Shown in pieces: positions 41,414 to 50,596 of a stretch of 64,000 nucleotides of DNA. The DNA comes from Clostridia bacterium. GTDB taxonomy: Bacteria; Bacillota; Clostridia; Christensenellales; UBA1242. The DNA is taken from contig JAFWBI010000006.1 in the NCBI GenBank assembly GCA_017507215.1, positions 75,721 through 139,720 of the forward strand, given 5' to 3'. Within the stretch, counting starts at the first letter, position 1; every line of letters starts with the position of its first letter. The notes below the pieces were generated by a model that was given only the letters and a program-made list of their open reading frames with translations, searched no databases and was not told where the DNA came from. The position numbers were made by a program, and so were the translations under genes.

Positions 41414-44107
41414 CTATTTACCACAGCATTGTTTGTATTTTTTTCCACTTCCACAAGGACATGGAGCATTTCTGCTGATTTCCTTTTTCTTTGTAATTGG
41501 ACCAGCTGGAGCGCCACCTGCTTGATTTGTTTTCATTTGAGCAGCTTTTGCTTGTCGCATTTTAACAATTTGTTCTGGTGAAACACCAATTTGAATATTG
41601 ATTCCCATCATGAAGTTTGCAACGTCTTTTCTCATGTTTTCAATCATGTAATCAAACATTTCAAAACCTTCAGCTTGATAAACTGTGATTGGGTTTTTGT
41701 TGCCATAGCCGCGAAGCCCAATACCTGTTCTAAGGTTGTCCATATTGTCAATATGGTCAATCCATTTTCTATCCAAAATACGAAGAAGCACATCTCTTTC
41801 AACAGCTTCAAAGTTGATGCCTTGTTTTTCATAACCAGCTTTTCTAAGTTCATATCTTGCTGTTGCACGCTTCAAGATTTCACCCTTAATTTCATCTATT
41901 GTGTAATCTGAAAGAATATTTAATGTGATGAAGTTTGTTTCGGCATCAAGCAAACGTTTTTCGAGTGCTTTGTTGAATGCTTCGATATCAACTTGTTCTG
42001 GTTTTGAGAAGTTTGAAAACTCACCAACCACATCATCAACAACGTCTTTAATCATGCTGAGAATCTTTTCGTGCATGCTTTCGCCATTTAAAATTCTGTT
42101 ACGTTCAACATAAACTTCTTCTCTTTGACGGTTTAAAACATTGTCATATTCAACAACGTTCTTTCTGATTGAATAGTGATAACCTTCAACTTTCTTTTGT
42201 GCATTTTCAATGCTTCTTGAGAAGAATTTATAGTTGATTGACGCATCTTCAAGCTTGAAGAAATCAGCCATTTTCTTCATTCTCTCACTTCCAAAGACAC
42301 GAGCAAGGTCATCATCAGCAGAGATATAGAACACTGAAGCACCAGGGTCACCTTGACGTCCGGCACGACCACGAAGCTGGTTGTCAATACGTCTTGATTC
42401 GTGTCTTTCTGTACCAATAATTCTAAGGCCACCAAGTTCAATAACTTCTTGTTTTTCTTTTTTTACAACTTCGTCGAATTTTTCTTTGAGTTTGAAATAT
42501 TCTTCACGAGCTTGTTGTTGCTGTTCATTTTCAACTGGGAAGAATGATGCAGCAATATCAATATCATATTCTTCATAGCCTTTCTTTTTAAGCTCTTGCT
42601 TTGCCATGAATTCGCTGTTTCCACCGAGCAAAATATCGGTTCCACGACCAGCCATGTTTGTTGCGATGGTGACAGCACCAAGCTTACCGGCTTGAGCGAT
42701 GATTTCAGCTTCTCTTAAGTGGTTTTTTGCGTTCAAAACATTGTGCTTTACACCAAGTCTTGTAAGTGCTTTTGAAAGTTCTTCAGACTTAGCAACTGAA
42801 AGCGTACCAACAAGCACAGGCCTGTTTGTGTTATGAGTTTCTTTAATATCTTCACAAATTGCCTTAATTTTTGCTTCATGTGAGAAGAAGAAAATATCAT
42901 TTTCATCAATTCTTTTAACTGGAATGTTTGTTGGAATGGTCACAACGTCAAGACCATAAATTTCTCTAAATTCGCCTTCTTCAGTTTTTGCTGTACCAGT
43001 CATACCTGAAATTTTTGTGTAAAGCTTGAAGAAGTTTTGGAAAGTTACAGTTGCAAGTGTTTTGTTTTCACCTTTAATTTTAACATTTTCTTTTGCTTCA
43101 ATCGCCTGATGCAAGCCGTCGCTATATCTACGGCCAATCATGATACGACCAGTAAACTCATCAACAATCAAAACTTCGCCATCACGAATGATATAGTCTT
43201 CGTCTTTGTGCATGATAAATCTTGCACGAATAGCGTTGTTGATGTTGTGGTTGATATCTGTGTTTTCAACGTCAGAAAGGTTGTCGATGCGATAATATCT
43301 TTCAGCTTTTGCAACACCGTCTTCAGTCAAGTGGATTGTTTTTTGTTTTTCATCAATTTCAACATCTTCAGCTTTAAGTGACTTTGCAAATTTCGCAGCT
43401 GTCACATATTGGTCTGAAGATTCTCCAGAAGGACCTGAAATGATAAGTGGAGTTCTTGCTTCATCAATCAAAATCGAGTCAACTTCGTCGACGATTGCAA
43501 ATTCAAGTCCCCTGCCCATCATATCTGATTTTTTTGTGCACATATTATCACGAAGATAATCAAAACCAAACTCGCTGTTTGTGCCATATGTGATATCGCA
43601 TTCATAAGCCTTTTTCTTTTCATCTGGCATTTGTCCTGAATAAACAAAACCAACTGAAAGTCCCAAAAATCTATGAACCTTGCCCATCCATTCAGCGTCA
43701 CGCTTTGCAAGATATTCGTTAACAGTCACAATATGAACTGGCTTTCCTGAAAGAGCGTTAAGATACGCTGGAAGTGTTGAAACAAGAGTTTTACCTTCAC
43801 CAGTACGCATTTCAGCAATTCTTCCTTGGTGCAAAACAATACCACCAAGAATTTGAACGTGGAAGTGACGCATTTTCAAAACTCTAGTTGACGCTTCACG
43901 AACAACAGCAAACGCATCTGGAAGAAGTTCGTCAAGAGTTTCACCATTTTTAAATCTATCTTTCAAAACATCTGTTTGCTTTTTAAGCTTTTCGTCAGAC
44001 ATTTTCTCATACTTTTCAGCAAGTGCTTCAACCTTTGAAGCAATCTTTTCAAGTTTCTTTAAACTTTTATTATTGTCGAAATTTTTAATTGCAGCAAATA
44101 ACCCCAT
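41414..44107 (-). CDS. secA: Preprotein translocase ATPase SecA
   Basis: The 897-residue motor that pushes preproteins through SecYEG. Motifs are complete: Walker A MRTGEGKTL (about 102-110), DEVDSILIDEARTPL, the GMTGTAKTEEGEF segment, TNMAGRGTDILLGG and GRAGRQGDPGASVFY. The C-terminal zinc-binding tail CPCGSGKKYKQCCGK, which binds SecB in other bacteria, is present. Length is normal. The gene is single, with tandem hairpins downstream. No SecM-like leader peptide is apparent upstream. Confidence 0.98.
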   Translation of the reverse strand: MGLFAAIKNFDNNKSLKKLEKIASKVEALAEKYEKMSDEKLKKQTDVLKDRFKNGETLDELLPDAFAVVREASTRVLKMRHFHVQILGGIVLHQGRIAEMRTGEGKTLVSTLPAYLNALSGKPVHIVTVNEYLAKRDAEWMGKVHRFLGLSVGFVYSGQMPDEKKKAYECDITYGTNSEFGFDYLRDNMCTKKSDMMGRGLEFAIVDEVDSILIDEARTPLIISGPSGESSDQYVTAAKFAKSLKAEDVEIDEKQKTIHLTEDGVAKAERYYRIDNLSDVENTDINHNINNAIRARFIMHKDEDYIIRDGEVLIVDEFTGRIMIGRRYSDGLHQAIEAKENVKIKGENKTLATVTFQNFFKLYTKISGMTGTAKTEEGEFREIYGLDVVTIPTNIPVKRIDENDIFFFSHEAKIKAICEDIKETHNTNRPVLVGTLSVAKSEELSKALTRLGVKHNVLNAKNHLREAEIIAQAGKLGAVTIATNMAGRGTDILLGGNSEFMAKQELKKKGYEEYDIDIAASFFPVENEQQQQAREEYFKLKEKFDEVVKKEKQEVIELGGLRIIGTERHESRRIDNQLRGRAGRQGDPGASVFYISADDDLARVFGSERMKKMADFFKLEDASINYKFFSRSIENAQKKVEGYHYSIRKNVVEYDNVLNRQREEVYVERNRILNGESMHEKILSMIKDVVDDVVGEFSNFSKPEQVDIEAFNKALEKRLLDAETNFITLNILSDYTIDEIKGEILKRATARYELRKAGYEKQGINFEAVERDVLLRILDRKWIDHIDNMDNLRTGIGLRGYGNKNPITVYQAEGFEMFDYMIENMRKDVANFMMGINIQIGVSPEQIVKMRQAKAAQMKTNQAGGAPAGPITKKKEISRNAPCPCGSGKKYKQCCGK

Positions 44108-44219
44108 AATTTCCCCTTGTAGTTCTAAGTCAATAGTATATTACATTATTTTAACGCAAATGTAAAGTTTAGTATTATTTTATTTTTGTTAGTAGCCCAA
44201 AATTTTAGCAAAAAATTGC

Positions 44220-44963
44220 TTAATTTATCGAATTAAACCTAGTTTTTGCAAAAGTGATTGAGCAAACCGTCTTTGGTTTTTGAGATTTCAACACCTTTGC
44301 GCATTCACTGAGCGTTGCACCTGTTGTGAAAACATCATCAACAATCAAAATCTTTTTGCCTTTAATTTTGTCCTTATTTGAAGTGTCGATATCAAAAGTT
44401 CCCTTCAAATTTTCAAGTCTTTCTTTTTGAGAAAGTTTTGCTTGGTTTTTGTTTTCAATGGTCTTTGAAAGCAACGACACAGCAGGAATGTTCACCAGCT
44501 TAGAAATTTCATTTGCAATTTCTTCAGCTTGATTAAACCCACGAGAGCGAAGTCTTTTCTTTCCCACTGGAACATATGTGATTAAATCAAATTTTTCAAA
44601 AAACTTCTTATCTTTTGTCATGAGCCTTGCAATATGTTTTGCATAATATTTTCTTCCACCATATTTAAGCCCTTTGACAATCTTTGACGAAACATCTGTG
44701 TAATAACAAACAGACCTGTTTGAATCAAACTCATAGCCAAACCCTTCGCAATACTCACAGCGAAGAATTCCATCTTTAAGCCTGTCGCCACACTTTGAGC
44801 AAGTTTCACCATCAATACTATCCAAATTCTTCAAACAATTTTCACAAAGCTGAAACTCACTTCCATCAAGAATTTCTTTTGAACATGAAATGCAAGAATG
44901 TTCTTTTGTCACCATATTTTCAAAAGAAATAAACATTTTCTTCAATTTCTCTAATATTTTCAT
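44220..44963 (-). CDS. comFC: ComFC-family phosphoribosyltransferase-like protein
   Basis: A 247-residue ComF/GntX family protein linked to DNA uptake and recombination. Two N-terminal zinc-finger-like cysteine clusters (CISCSKEI...CENC and CSKCGDRL...CEYC) precede a PRTase fold with the PRPP-binding loop ILIVDDVFTTGATLSECA. The RSRGFNQAEEIA segment is a ComFC hallmark. No ribosome binding site precedes ATG 44963, but a good promoter has its -10 box six bases upstream, so the message is probably leaderless. ComFA is not in the window; it is divergent from cmk. Confidence 0.94.
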   Translation of the reverse strand: MKILEKLKKMFISFENMVTKEHSCISCSKEILDGSEFQLCENCLKNLDSIDGETCSKCGDRLKDGILRCEYCEGFGYEFDSNRSVCYYTDVSSKIVKGLKYGGRKYYAKHIARLMTKDKKFFEKFDLITYVPVGKKRLRSRGFNQAEEIANEISKLVNIPAVSLLSKTIENKNQAKLSQKERLENLKGTFDIDTSNKDKIKGKKILIVDDVFTTGATLSECAKVLKSQKPKTVCSITFAKTRFNSIN

Positions 44964-44969
44964 ACAAAT

Positions 44970-44998
44970 ATTATCTATTTTTGAGCAATTTTTGTCAA
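44970..44998 (-). promoter_or_regulatory. Promoter giving a predicted leaderless comFC mRNA
   Basis: TTGACA (44998-44993), 17-bp spacer, GATAAT (44975-44970), six bases, ATG. The expected start of transcription is the first base of the start codon. Confidence 0.7.
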
Positions 44999-45014
44999 TA
45001 TTTAAAATCTTGAT

Positions 45015-45043
45015 TTGACAATAATTTTATAAGTATGTACAAT
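45015..45043 (+). promoter_or_regulatory. Promoter of cmk
   Basis: TTGACA (45015-45020), 17-bp spacer, TACAAT (45038-45043). Placed back to back with the comFC promoter, 17 bp between the -35 boxes. Confidence 0.75.
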
Positions 45044-45067
45044 TAAACTATCGAAGGAGATAAACTT

Positions 45068-45748
45068 ATGATAAATATCGCAGTTGACGGCTACGCAGGA
45101 AGTGGCAAAGGCGAACTCTGCAGGGGTCTCGCAAAAAAATTAAATTTAAAACATTTAGACACAGGTGCAATACTTAGGGCTATGGGGCTCTACTTTGCAA
45201 GACTTAACATTGAAGAGTTCACTCAAGACATCATTGATAAATATATCAAAACTTTTGAAGTTAAGGTTGAATTTGAAGGTGACAAACAAATCACCCTTTT
45301 AAATCGTCAAGATGTTTCAAAAGAAATCAGAACTGAAAAAATGGGTGCAATGGCATCAAAAGTTGCTAGATACCCAGAAGCTATGGAACGTATGACAGCA
45401 ATCAGCAGAACATTTGCTGAAAACTATGACTGCATCATTGACGGAAGAAACATCACAAGCGAAGTTCTTCCAAATGCAGACGTAAAGTTCTTCTTAGACG
45501 CAAAAATTGAATGTCGTGCAAACAGACGTCTTCAAGACGACTATAGACGTGGCGTTGAAACAACCTACGACGAAGTGCTTGCAAGTCTTCAAAAACGTGA
45601 CTATAGCGACACTCATCGTGAATTTTCAAAAATGGTTTTAACACACGATTCAATCTTGGTTGACAATACAGACATGACCATTCCACAAACAATCGAACAT
45701 TGTTACAATCTCGCAGTTGAAAAACTCAAAGAACTTGGAAAATTATAA
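45068..45748 (+). CDS. cmk: Cytidylate kinase, divergent
   Basis: A 226-residue bacterial-type (d)CMP kinase, making (d)CDP for nucleotide synthesis. The P-loop is followed by KHLDTGAILRAMGLY (usual DTGAMYRA), then a DGRNITSEVLPNADVKFFLDA block (usual DGRDIGT-VLP-A--K-FL-A) and the lid/Arg segment ECRANRRLQDD. The phosphate-binding loop is GYAGSGKGEL (8-17): the Ser/Thr that normally follows Lys is Gly, with Glu next. DGRD is also DGRN, so two usually fixed positions differ. AAGGAG precedes ATG 45068. The gene has its own promoter and terminator. No fused RpsA, as seen in some Clostridia. Confidence 0.87.
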   Translation: MINIAVDGYAGSGKGELCRGLAKKLNLKHLDTGAILRAMGLYFARLNIEEFTQDIIDKYIKTFEVKVEFEGDKQITLLNRQDVSKEIRTEKMGAMASKVARYPEAMERMTAISRTFAENYDCIIDGRNITSEVLPNADVKFFLDAKIECRANRRLQDDYRRGVETTYDEVLASLQKRDYSDTHREFSKMVLTHDSILVDNTDMTIPQTIEHCYNLAVEKLKELGKL

Positions 45749-45760
45749 TGGAAACAAAAA

Positions 45761-45786
45761 TGATACAAGCACTTGTATCATTTTTT
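45761..45786 (+). terminator. Intrinsic terminator of cmk, overlapping the U32 gene leader
   Basis: Stem TGATACAAG / CTTGTATCA with a two-base centre and six T; the T-run ends 8 bases before the next ATG. Confidence 0.85.
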
Positions 45787-45794
45787 AATAGACT

Positions 45795-48005
45795 ATGAAA
45801 AATATAAACTTCAACGAACTTGAAATTCTTTCCCCTGCCGGAAGCATTGAATGTTTTTATGCTGACATAAACGCAGGCGCAAACGCTGTTTATCTCGGAC
45901 TTTCAGAGTTTAATGCTCGAATGAAAGCCCAAAATTTTACTGTGCAAAATATTCGTGATTTTGTGAGATACGCCCACAAATTTGGCGTTAAGGTTTATGT
46001 AACTGTAAACACACTTTTAGAAGATGCTGATTTTGACAGGTTTTTAGAAATGATTAAAACTTTGACAAAGGCAAAAGTTGACGCATTCATTGTTCAAGAC
46101 CTTGGCGTTGCCCACCTTCTTAAAAACTCATTTGACGGCATCACACTTCATGCCAGTACACAAATGGGCATTCACAACCTAAACGGTGCAAAAATTGCAG
46201 AAAAGCTTGGTTTTTCACGAATCGTGCTTTCTCGTGAAGCCACACTTGAAGACATCAAACAAATCAAAAACAACACAAATCTTGAAATTGAATATTTTGT
46301 TCAAGGTGCACTTTGTGTTGCCTTTTCTGGAAATTGCTACTTAAGCTCTCTCGAAAAGAACGCAAGTGGAAATGAAGGCAAATGCTTGCAGCTTTGCAGA
46401 CTTCCTTACGAAAACAATTTAAACCAAAAAGAAGCATATTATCTCAGCACAAGAGATTTGTCACTTCTTGAAAATCTTGAAACATTGATTGACGCAGGTG
46501 TCACAAGCTTCAAAATTGAAGGCAGAATGCGTCACGCAGGCTACACAGCAACTGCCACCAAAATCTATCGTGATGCCATTGAGATTTTAAAAACATCTTC
46601 CCTTTCAAAAGAGTTTTTGAAACAAGCTGAAAATGAGCTTAAAATTTCATACTCTCGTGGTGACTACAACAAAAATGCTTACCTTGAAAAAACAAAAAAC
46701 GAGCCTGTGATTTTCCCAGACTATCAAAACCATATTGGCATCAAAATCGGAACCGTCAAAAAGGTTGAGCCTTTCAAGAATGGCTTAATCAAAGCCACTC
46801 TTGCTTTGAAAACTGAAATTTCTGAAGGTGATGGGCTCAAAATCATCAATTCAAAAACAAAAACCCAAGTCGCATCTCTTGGCGTTGGAAATGTTGAAAT
46901 AGACAAAAATGGTGACTATGTCATCTTCACAAAAAACAACTTTTCTGCTGGTCTTGACGTGCATTTAACACAGTGTTTTAAAAATGAAAATAAATGCTTA
47001 AAAAATCAAAGAAAAATAGAATTAAATGCCAAAATAAAAGCATTTGCCGGCAGCCCACTCAAAATAACAGCCACATCTAATGGCATAAGCACACATTATG
47101 AAAGTGATTATATTCTTGAAAAAGCCACAAAATCACCAGTTTCAGAAAATGACTTCAAATCACAGTTTGAAAAGCTTTCTGACACCGATTTTGTTTTAAA
47201 CTCAATAAGCTTAGAAACCGACGGCATATTCCTTCCAAAAAGCAAACTCAACGAAGCAAGAAGACAAATTATTTCAAAGCTTGAAGAAGAAATCATCAAC
47301 TCAAACGAAACACAAATAAACGCTGTCTTCAATCAAAAACATTTTGAAGAAATCGTTTCAAAAAATATTGTTTCAAACCCAACAAACATAATCATCTTGA
47401 ATAAACTTCCGGCAAACTTCAAACCAGAAGAAAGCATAATTTATGTCTATCACCCAGAAGTTTATAATGCTGATGATATTTCAAAAGTTTGTGAAATTTT
47501 AAAAGACCAATTTGCACTTTATGTTCCAACAATTTTAGACGCAAATGACACAAAATTTTTTGAAACCATTTTGAAGCACTTGCCAAAAACCACACTTTAT
47601 GCAGGCAATATCGGAGCATTTAACTTTAATAGTTTTGGTCACAAAATTATTGCTTCGCCACTTGCAAACATCAAAAACAATTATGCAATAAAATGCTTAA
47701 ACAACCTTCAAATAACAACCATTTGCGCAAGCATTGAAGCTGATGAAAGTTTCATAAACAAAAACAACTTAATTGCTTTTGAGTCTGGTGATTTTCCACT
47801 CATGACATTTGCCCACTGCCCTTATAAAGCAGTCACTAAAACAACCTGTGAAAATTGCAAATATAATGGAAGGCTTGCCTACACAAACAAAAATCTTGGA
47901 AGCTATCAAATTCGCCGAACAAAACTTGCTTCTTGCCAATTTGAACTTTTAAAACAATTAAACCGACCAAAAAGCAAATTCTTTGTTAAAAATTTAAACT
48001 ATTGA
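45795..48005 (+). CDS. U32 peptidase-family protein, long form (RNA hydroxylation type)
   Basis: A 736-residue U32-family protein. The N-terminal barrel (ILSPAGSIECFYADINAGANAVYLGL, GVKVYVTVNTL, HASTQMGIHN) and the conserved cysteines in ALCVAFSGNCYLSS and NEGKCLQLCRLPY are complete; the YYLSTRDLSLLENLETLIDAGVTSFKIEGR segment is typical. The extra C-terminal half matches the long DUF3656-like form, like E. coli RlhA, which hydroxylates 23S rRNA with prephenate-derived chemistry; a tRNA (TrhP-type) role is an alternative. A further C-terminal CPYKAVTKTTCENCKYNG cluster could bind iron-sulphur. ATG 45795 has no ribosome site and lies 8 bases after the cmk terminator T-run. Confidence 0.85.
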   Translation: MKNINFNELEILSPAGSIECFYADINAGANAVYLGLSEFNARMKAQNFTVQNIRDFVRYAHKFGVKVYVTVNTLLEDADFDRFLEMIKTLTKAKVDAFIVQDLGVAHLLKNSFDGITLHASTQMGIHNLNGAKIAEKLGFSRIVLSREATLEDIKQIKNNTNLEIEYFVQGALCVAFSGNCYLSSLEKNASGNEGKCLQLCRLPYENNLNQKEAYYLSTRDLSLLENLETLIDAGVTSFKIEGRMRHAGYTATATKIYRDAIEILKTSSLSKEFLKQAENELKISYSRGDYNKNAYLEKTKNEPVIFPDYQNHIGIKIGTVKKVEPFKNGLIKATLALKTEISEGDGLKIINSKTKTQVASLGVGNVEIDKNGDYVIFTKNNFSAGLDVHLTQCFKNENKCLKNQRKIELNAKIKAFAGSPLKITATSNGISTHYESDYILEKATKSPVSENDFKSQFEKLSDTDFVLNSISLETDGIFLPKSKLNEARRQIISKLEEEIINSNETQINAVFNQKHFEEIVSKNIVSNPTNIIILNKLPANFKPEESIIYVYHPEVYNADDISKVCEILKDQFALYVPTILDANDTKFFETILKHLPKTTLYAGNIGAFNFNSFGHKIIASPLANIKNNYAIKCLNNLQITTICASIEADESFINKNNLIAFESGDFPLMTFAHCPYKAVTKTTCENCKYNGRLAYTNKNLGSYQIRRTKLASCQFELLKQLNRPKSKFFVKNLNY

Positions 48006-48016
48006 GCCAAATTCAC

Positions 48017-48046
48017 TTGCAAAATAAAAAACTTGTGTGATATATT
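48017..48046 (+). promoter_or_regulatory. Promoter of the small membrane protein gene
   Basis: TTGCAA (48017-48022), 18-bp spacer, TATATT (48041-48046). Confidence 0.5.
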
Positions 48047-48079
48047 AAATTTAGTTAAAAGATTACCTTGGAGGAAAAT

Positions 48080-48502
48080 ATGGTAGATTACATTATTGGT
48101 GGCGTAATAATTGGCGTAATTGCATTGACAATTCTCGGTTCAATTATCGGAACAATCAAAAAAGCAAAAATTCGTGCTGAAGAAAAAACTCGTGAAGTTG
48201 ACGAAGTTGTGATTAAACACGGTGTTAGATACACACCTGAAGCAACAATCGTTGACGAAAAAGGAAATGATAACATCACATACATTCAAGGTGATATCAT
48301 TATTAAGCCAAGAAACAAAATGCACGTTGGCAAAGGTGGAATCAAACCAGGCAAATGGACAGTTCTTTCATCAAATGATGCGACTTCTGTTTTCAATATC
48401 AGAATTGGCAACTATGTTCAAGAATATAAACATGGTCAAGAAATTGTTTTGTCTGAAGGCGACGAAATCTGCCCAACAAGCACAACAATCATTTTAAGAT
48501 AA
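48080..48502 (+). CDS. Small protein with one membrane helix and a soluble domain
   Basis: A 140-residue protein with an N-terminal membrane segment (IIGGVIIGVIALTILGSIIG, about 4-25), a charged linker and a 100-residue beta-rich domain including VRYTPEATIVDEKGN and GEKPGKW-like GIKPGKWTVLSSND. The tail resembles a small single-domain fold around YKHGQEIVLSEGDEICPTSTTI, which has a look of an FHA-like or glyoxalase-free beta-sandwich but is not assigned. GGAGG precedes ATG 48080. Function unknown. Confidence 0.65.
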   Translation: MVDYIIGGVIIGVIALTILGSIIGTIKKAKIRAEEKTREVDEVVIKHGVRYTPEATIVDEKGNDNITYIQGDIIIKPRNKMHVGKGGIKPGKWTVLSSNDATSVFNIRIGNYVQEYKHGQEIVLSEGDEICPTSTTIILR

Positions 48503-48508
48503 TAAAAT

Positions 48509-48535
48509 AAAAGCAGTGGTTTCCCCACTGCTTTT
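48509..48535. terminator. Bidirectional intrinsic terminator
   Basis: Stem AAAAGCAGTGG / CCACTGCTTTT between convergent genes. Confidence 0.9.
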
Positions 48536-48545
48536 TTCATGCAAA

Positions 48546-49505
48546 TTATTTTTCAAATGTTTCTTGCGATGGCTTTTTAACCATGATTGCATCATGGTAA
48601 TCAAACCCACCATTTTCAACTCTAAAATAGTCAAGCCCAAGTTCACTCATAATTCGATAAGCTTCGTTTCTCTGAGTTAAACTGCTTGTAATTTGAAGAA
48701 GTCCATCTAGCTTCAAATTGTCTTCATAAAGGTTTTTAATTACTTTTTTAAAATACTTTTCTTCCTTGGCTGATGAAAAATAATCAATGATATTTGAAAG
48801 CAAAATCAAATCATATTCCCCATTTGCCTTTTTTGAAAAGTCACCAAGCTCAGCATTTATAAAACTGATTTGATAGTCATTTGCAAGAAGTTTTTCTTTA
48901 AGTGCTTCAAACAACTTCTCATCATTATAAAACACACTTCCACGACTTGAAATTCCACCATTAAATGTTCCAATAATGTTTGAAAGTCTGCCTGCCATTC
49001 CATCAAGAAACACATTATCCCAAAAATATTTCATATCGTCAGGCAAATGATGTGAAAACCTTTGATAATTTTCCAAAAACTGTGATTCTGAAATGTTGAT
49101 AGTTTTAAAACAGTCAAGAAATTCTCTAAGTTCAAGTTCTTTAATTGCTGCAATTTTAAGTTCAATAAATGGTCTTGAAAAAATGTTTGCGTCAATCAAA
49201 TCAACCTGTTTTGCACCATAAAACAACGCATTTAAAAGCTGGTCACCAGAAGACCCAACAGTCAAAACTTTCTTTCCGTTCACACTGATTTTTGAAAACA
49301 ATTCTCTCAAGTTTTCATTTGAATATTTAAACACTGTTCCGATTGTTGCATTAGCTTTATCATTTTTAATCATGTTGTAAAAATATTTAACTGATTCAGC
49401 CATTTTTTTGTCGTCAGAAAACAAAAGACCATAAAAATAAGCTATGTCTTCATCATACATATCTTTTGGCTTTCTTCCTTTAACATTTAAATCAATATTA
49501 AACAT
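48546..49505 (-). CDS. SAM-dependent methyltransferase-like protein (DUF3419-like)
   Basis: A 319-residue protein with a class I methyltransferase core resembling DUF3419 (betaine-lipid BtaA-like) proteins. SAM motif I reads VLTVGSSGDQLLNALFYG, motif II the acidic VDLIDAN, and a motif IV-like YDLILLSNIIDYF follows. The N-terminal IAYFYGLLFSDD segment also fits. The substrate is unknown. ATG 49505 is preferred because GTGGGG precedes it; GTG 49511 is possible. It converges on the small membrane protein gene. Confidence 0.72.
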   Translation of the reverse strand: MFNIDLNVKGRKPKDMYDEDIAYFYGLLFSDDKKMAESVKYFYNMIKNDKANATIGTVFKYSNENLRELFSKISVNGKKVLTVGSSGDQLLNALFYGAKQVDLIDANIFSRPFIELKIAAIKELELREFLDCFKTINISESQFLENYQRFSHHLPDDMKYFWDNVFLDGMAGRLSNIIGTFNGGISSRGSVFYNDEKLFEALKEKLLANDYQISFINAELGDFSKKANGEYDLILLSNIIDYFSSAKEEKYFKKVIKNLYEDNLKLDGLLQITSSLTQRNEAYRIMSELGLDYFRVENGGFDYHDAIMVKKPSQETFEK

Positions 49506-49609
49506 TTTCACCCCACATTTTGTATGATAACATTATATCACAAATCAATAAATTAGTAAATAATTACGCAAAAAATTCTATCACCCCAAATAAATTCAAA
49601 ACCAGCAAA

Positions 49610-49634
49610 AAAGACGACGTTTTCACGCCGTCTT
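49610..49634 (-). terminator. Intrinsic terminator of the 249-residue protein gene
   Basis: AAGACG..CG / CG..CGTCTT with one mismatched base; followed by A/T-rich sequence. Confidence 0.65.
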
Positions 49635-49653
49635 AATTTTGTTTAATTTATGC

Positions 49654-50403
49654 TTATTGTGGTTGAGAAGTTGCTGGAAGTTTTCCAAAAACTTCTGGAG
49701 ATTTTGCTTTAACAGCTTCTGTAAGCAAATCTGTTCTTGCCATCATGTAAGCAGCTCTCTTTTCAGCCATTTCTGAAACTGGAGCAAGTGGAGCATAGCC
49801 ACCTTTGATGCAAGCTTTGATATGTTCAGAAAGGTCTGGAGTTGAATAGATTTTGTTTTCTTCCATATATTTTGCAACATATCTTTGATAAGCTGCAGCG
49901 ATTTCTTCGCTTGGCTTAAATGCACCATATGGAACCAAATCCATTTCACCTGCATTAAGACCCATTTCTTCAAGGAATGGAGCCAAGAACATTAAGTCTT
50001 TAGAAACTTCATCAAGACCAATCAAAGCTGTTGGAGTGTGTTGATATAAGTTCTTTTCACTCTTTGCTTCATTTCCCCTGTCATATTTCTTTGCGTTTTC
50101 TGCAACCCATTTATCATGGATTTCAACCAAGATTTCGATTACTGCATCATAAACTTCATCAGCACCAACCATTTTATATGCTGAATAGTCTGATTCAGGA
50201 CCAACTTCTGCTGGAACACCAATTTTTTCGATGATACCCTTAACAGCAGCTTCAACTGAAGTTTCAGCCCAAGTTGTGTTGTTGAGTTCAGCGTATGGTG
50301 TGCTGTCAACAAAAGCTTCTGCTTGTTCCCTTGTATATTTATCATTCCAAGCCATGAGTGCGTATAAATGTGCTACTCTACCTGGTGTACGTTTGTTTGC
50401 CAT
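49654..50403 (-). CDS. Alpha-helical protein of unknown function
   Basis: A 249-residue protein without recognised domain, signal peptide or membrane helix. It is acidic and likely helical, with repeated Ala-rich segments (VEAAVKGIIEKIGVPAEVG, EEIAAAYQRYVAKYMEENK) and a conserved-looking MANKRTPGRVAHLYALMAWNDKYT start. The C-terminus ends in Pro/Gln. GGAGG precedes ATG 50403 with a strong spacing, suggesting good expression. It lies next to the first transglutaminase-like gene but on the opposite strand. Confidence 0.65.
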   Translation of the reverse strand: MANKRTPGRVAHLYALMAWNDKYTREQAEAFVDSTPYAELNNTTWAETSVEAAVKGIIEKIGVPAEVGPESDYSAYKMVGADEVYDAVIEILVEIHDKWVAENAKKYDRGNEAKSEKNLYQHTPTALIGLDEVSKDLMFLAPFLEEMGLNAGEMDLVPYGAFKPSEEIAAAYQRYVAKYMEENKIYSTPDLSEHIKACIKGGYAPLAPVSEMAEKRAAYMMARTDLLTEAVKAKSPEVFGKLPATSQPQ

Positions 50404-50535
50404 ATTTGTTTTCCTCCTGGCATTATTATACCAAAAACAACCCTTGGTGTCAATAGCCTTTTAGTTATATTTTTAAAATTAAGAATATAAAGAATTTATA
50501 TTCTTCTCATCAAAAATATATGTACTTTTTGCCTA

Positions 50536-50564
50536 TTTACAAAACACAAATTTAGGTGTACAAT
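50536..50564 (+). promoter_or_regulatory. Promoter of the 243-residue transglutaminase-like gene
   Basis: TTTACA (50536-50541), 17-bp spacer, TGTACAAT with TACAAT at 50559-50564. Confidence 0.6.
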
Positions 50565-50596
50565 ATCAGCATTATCTCATTCAAGGAAAACGCAAT

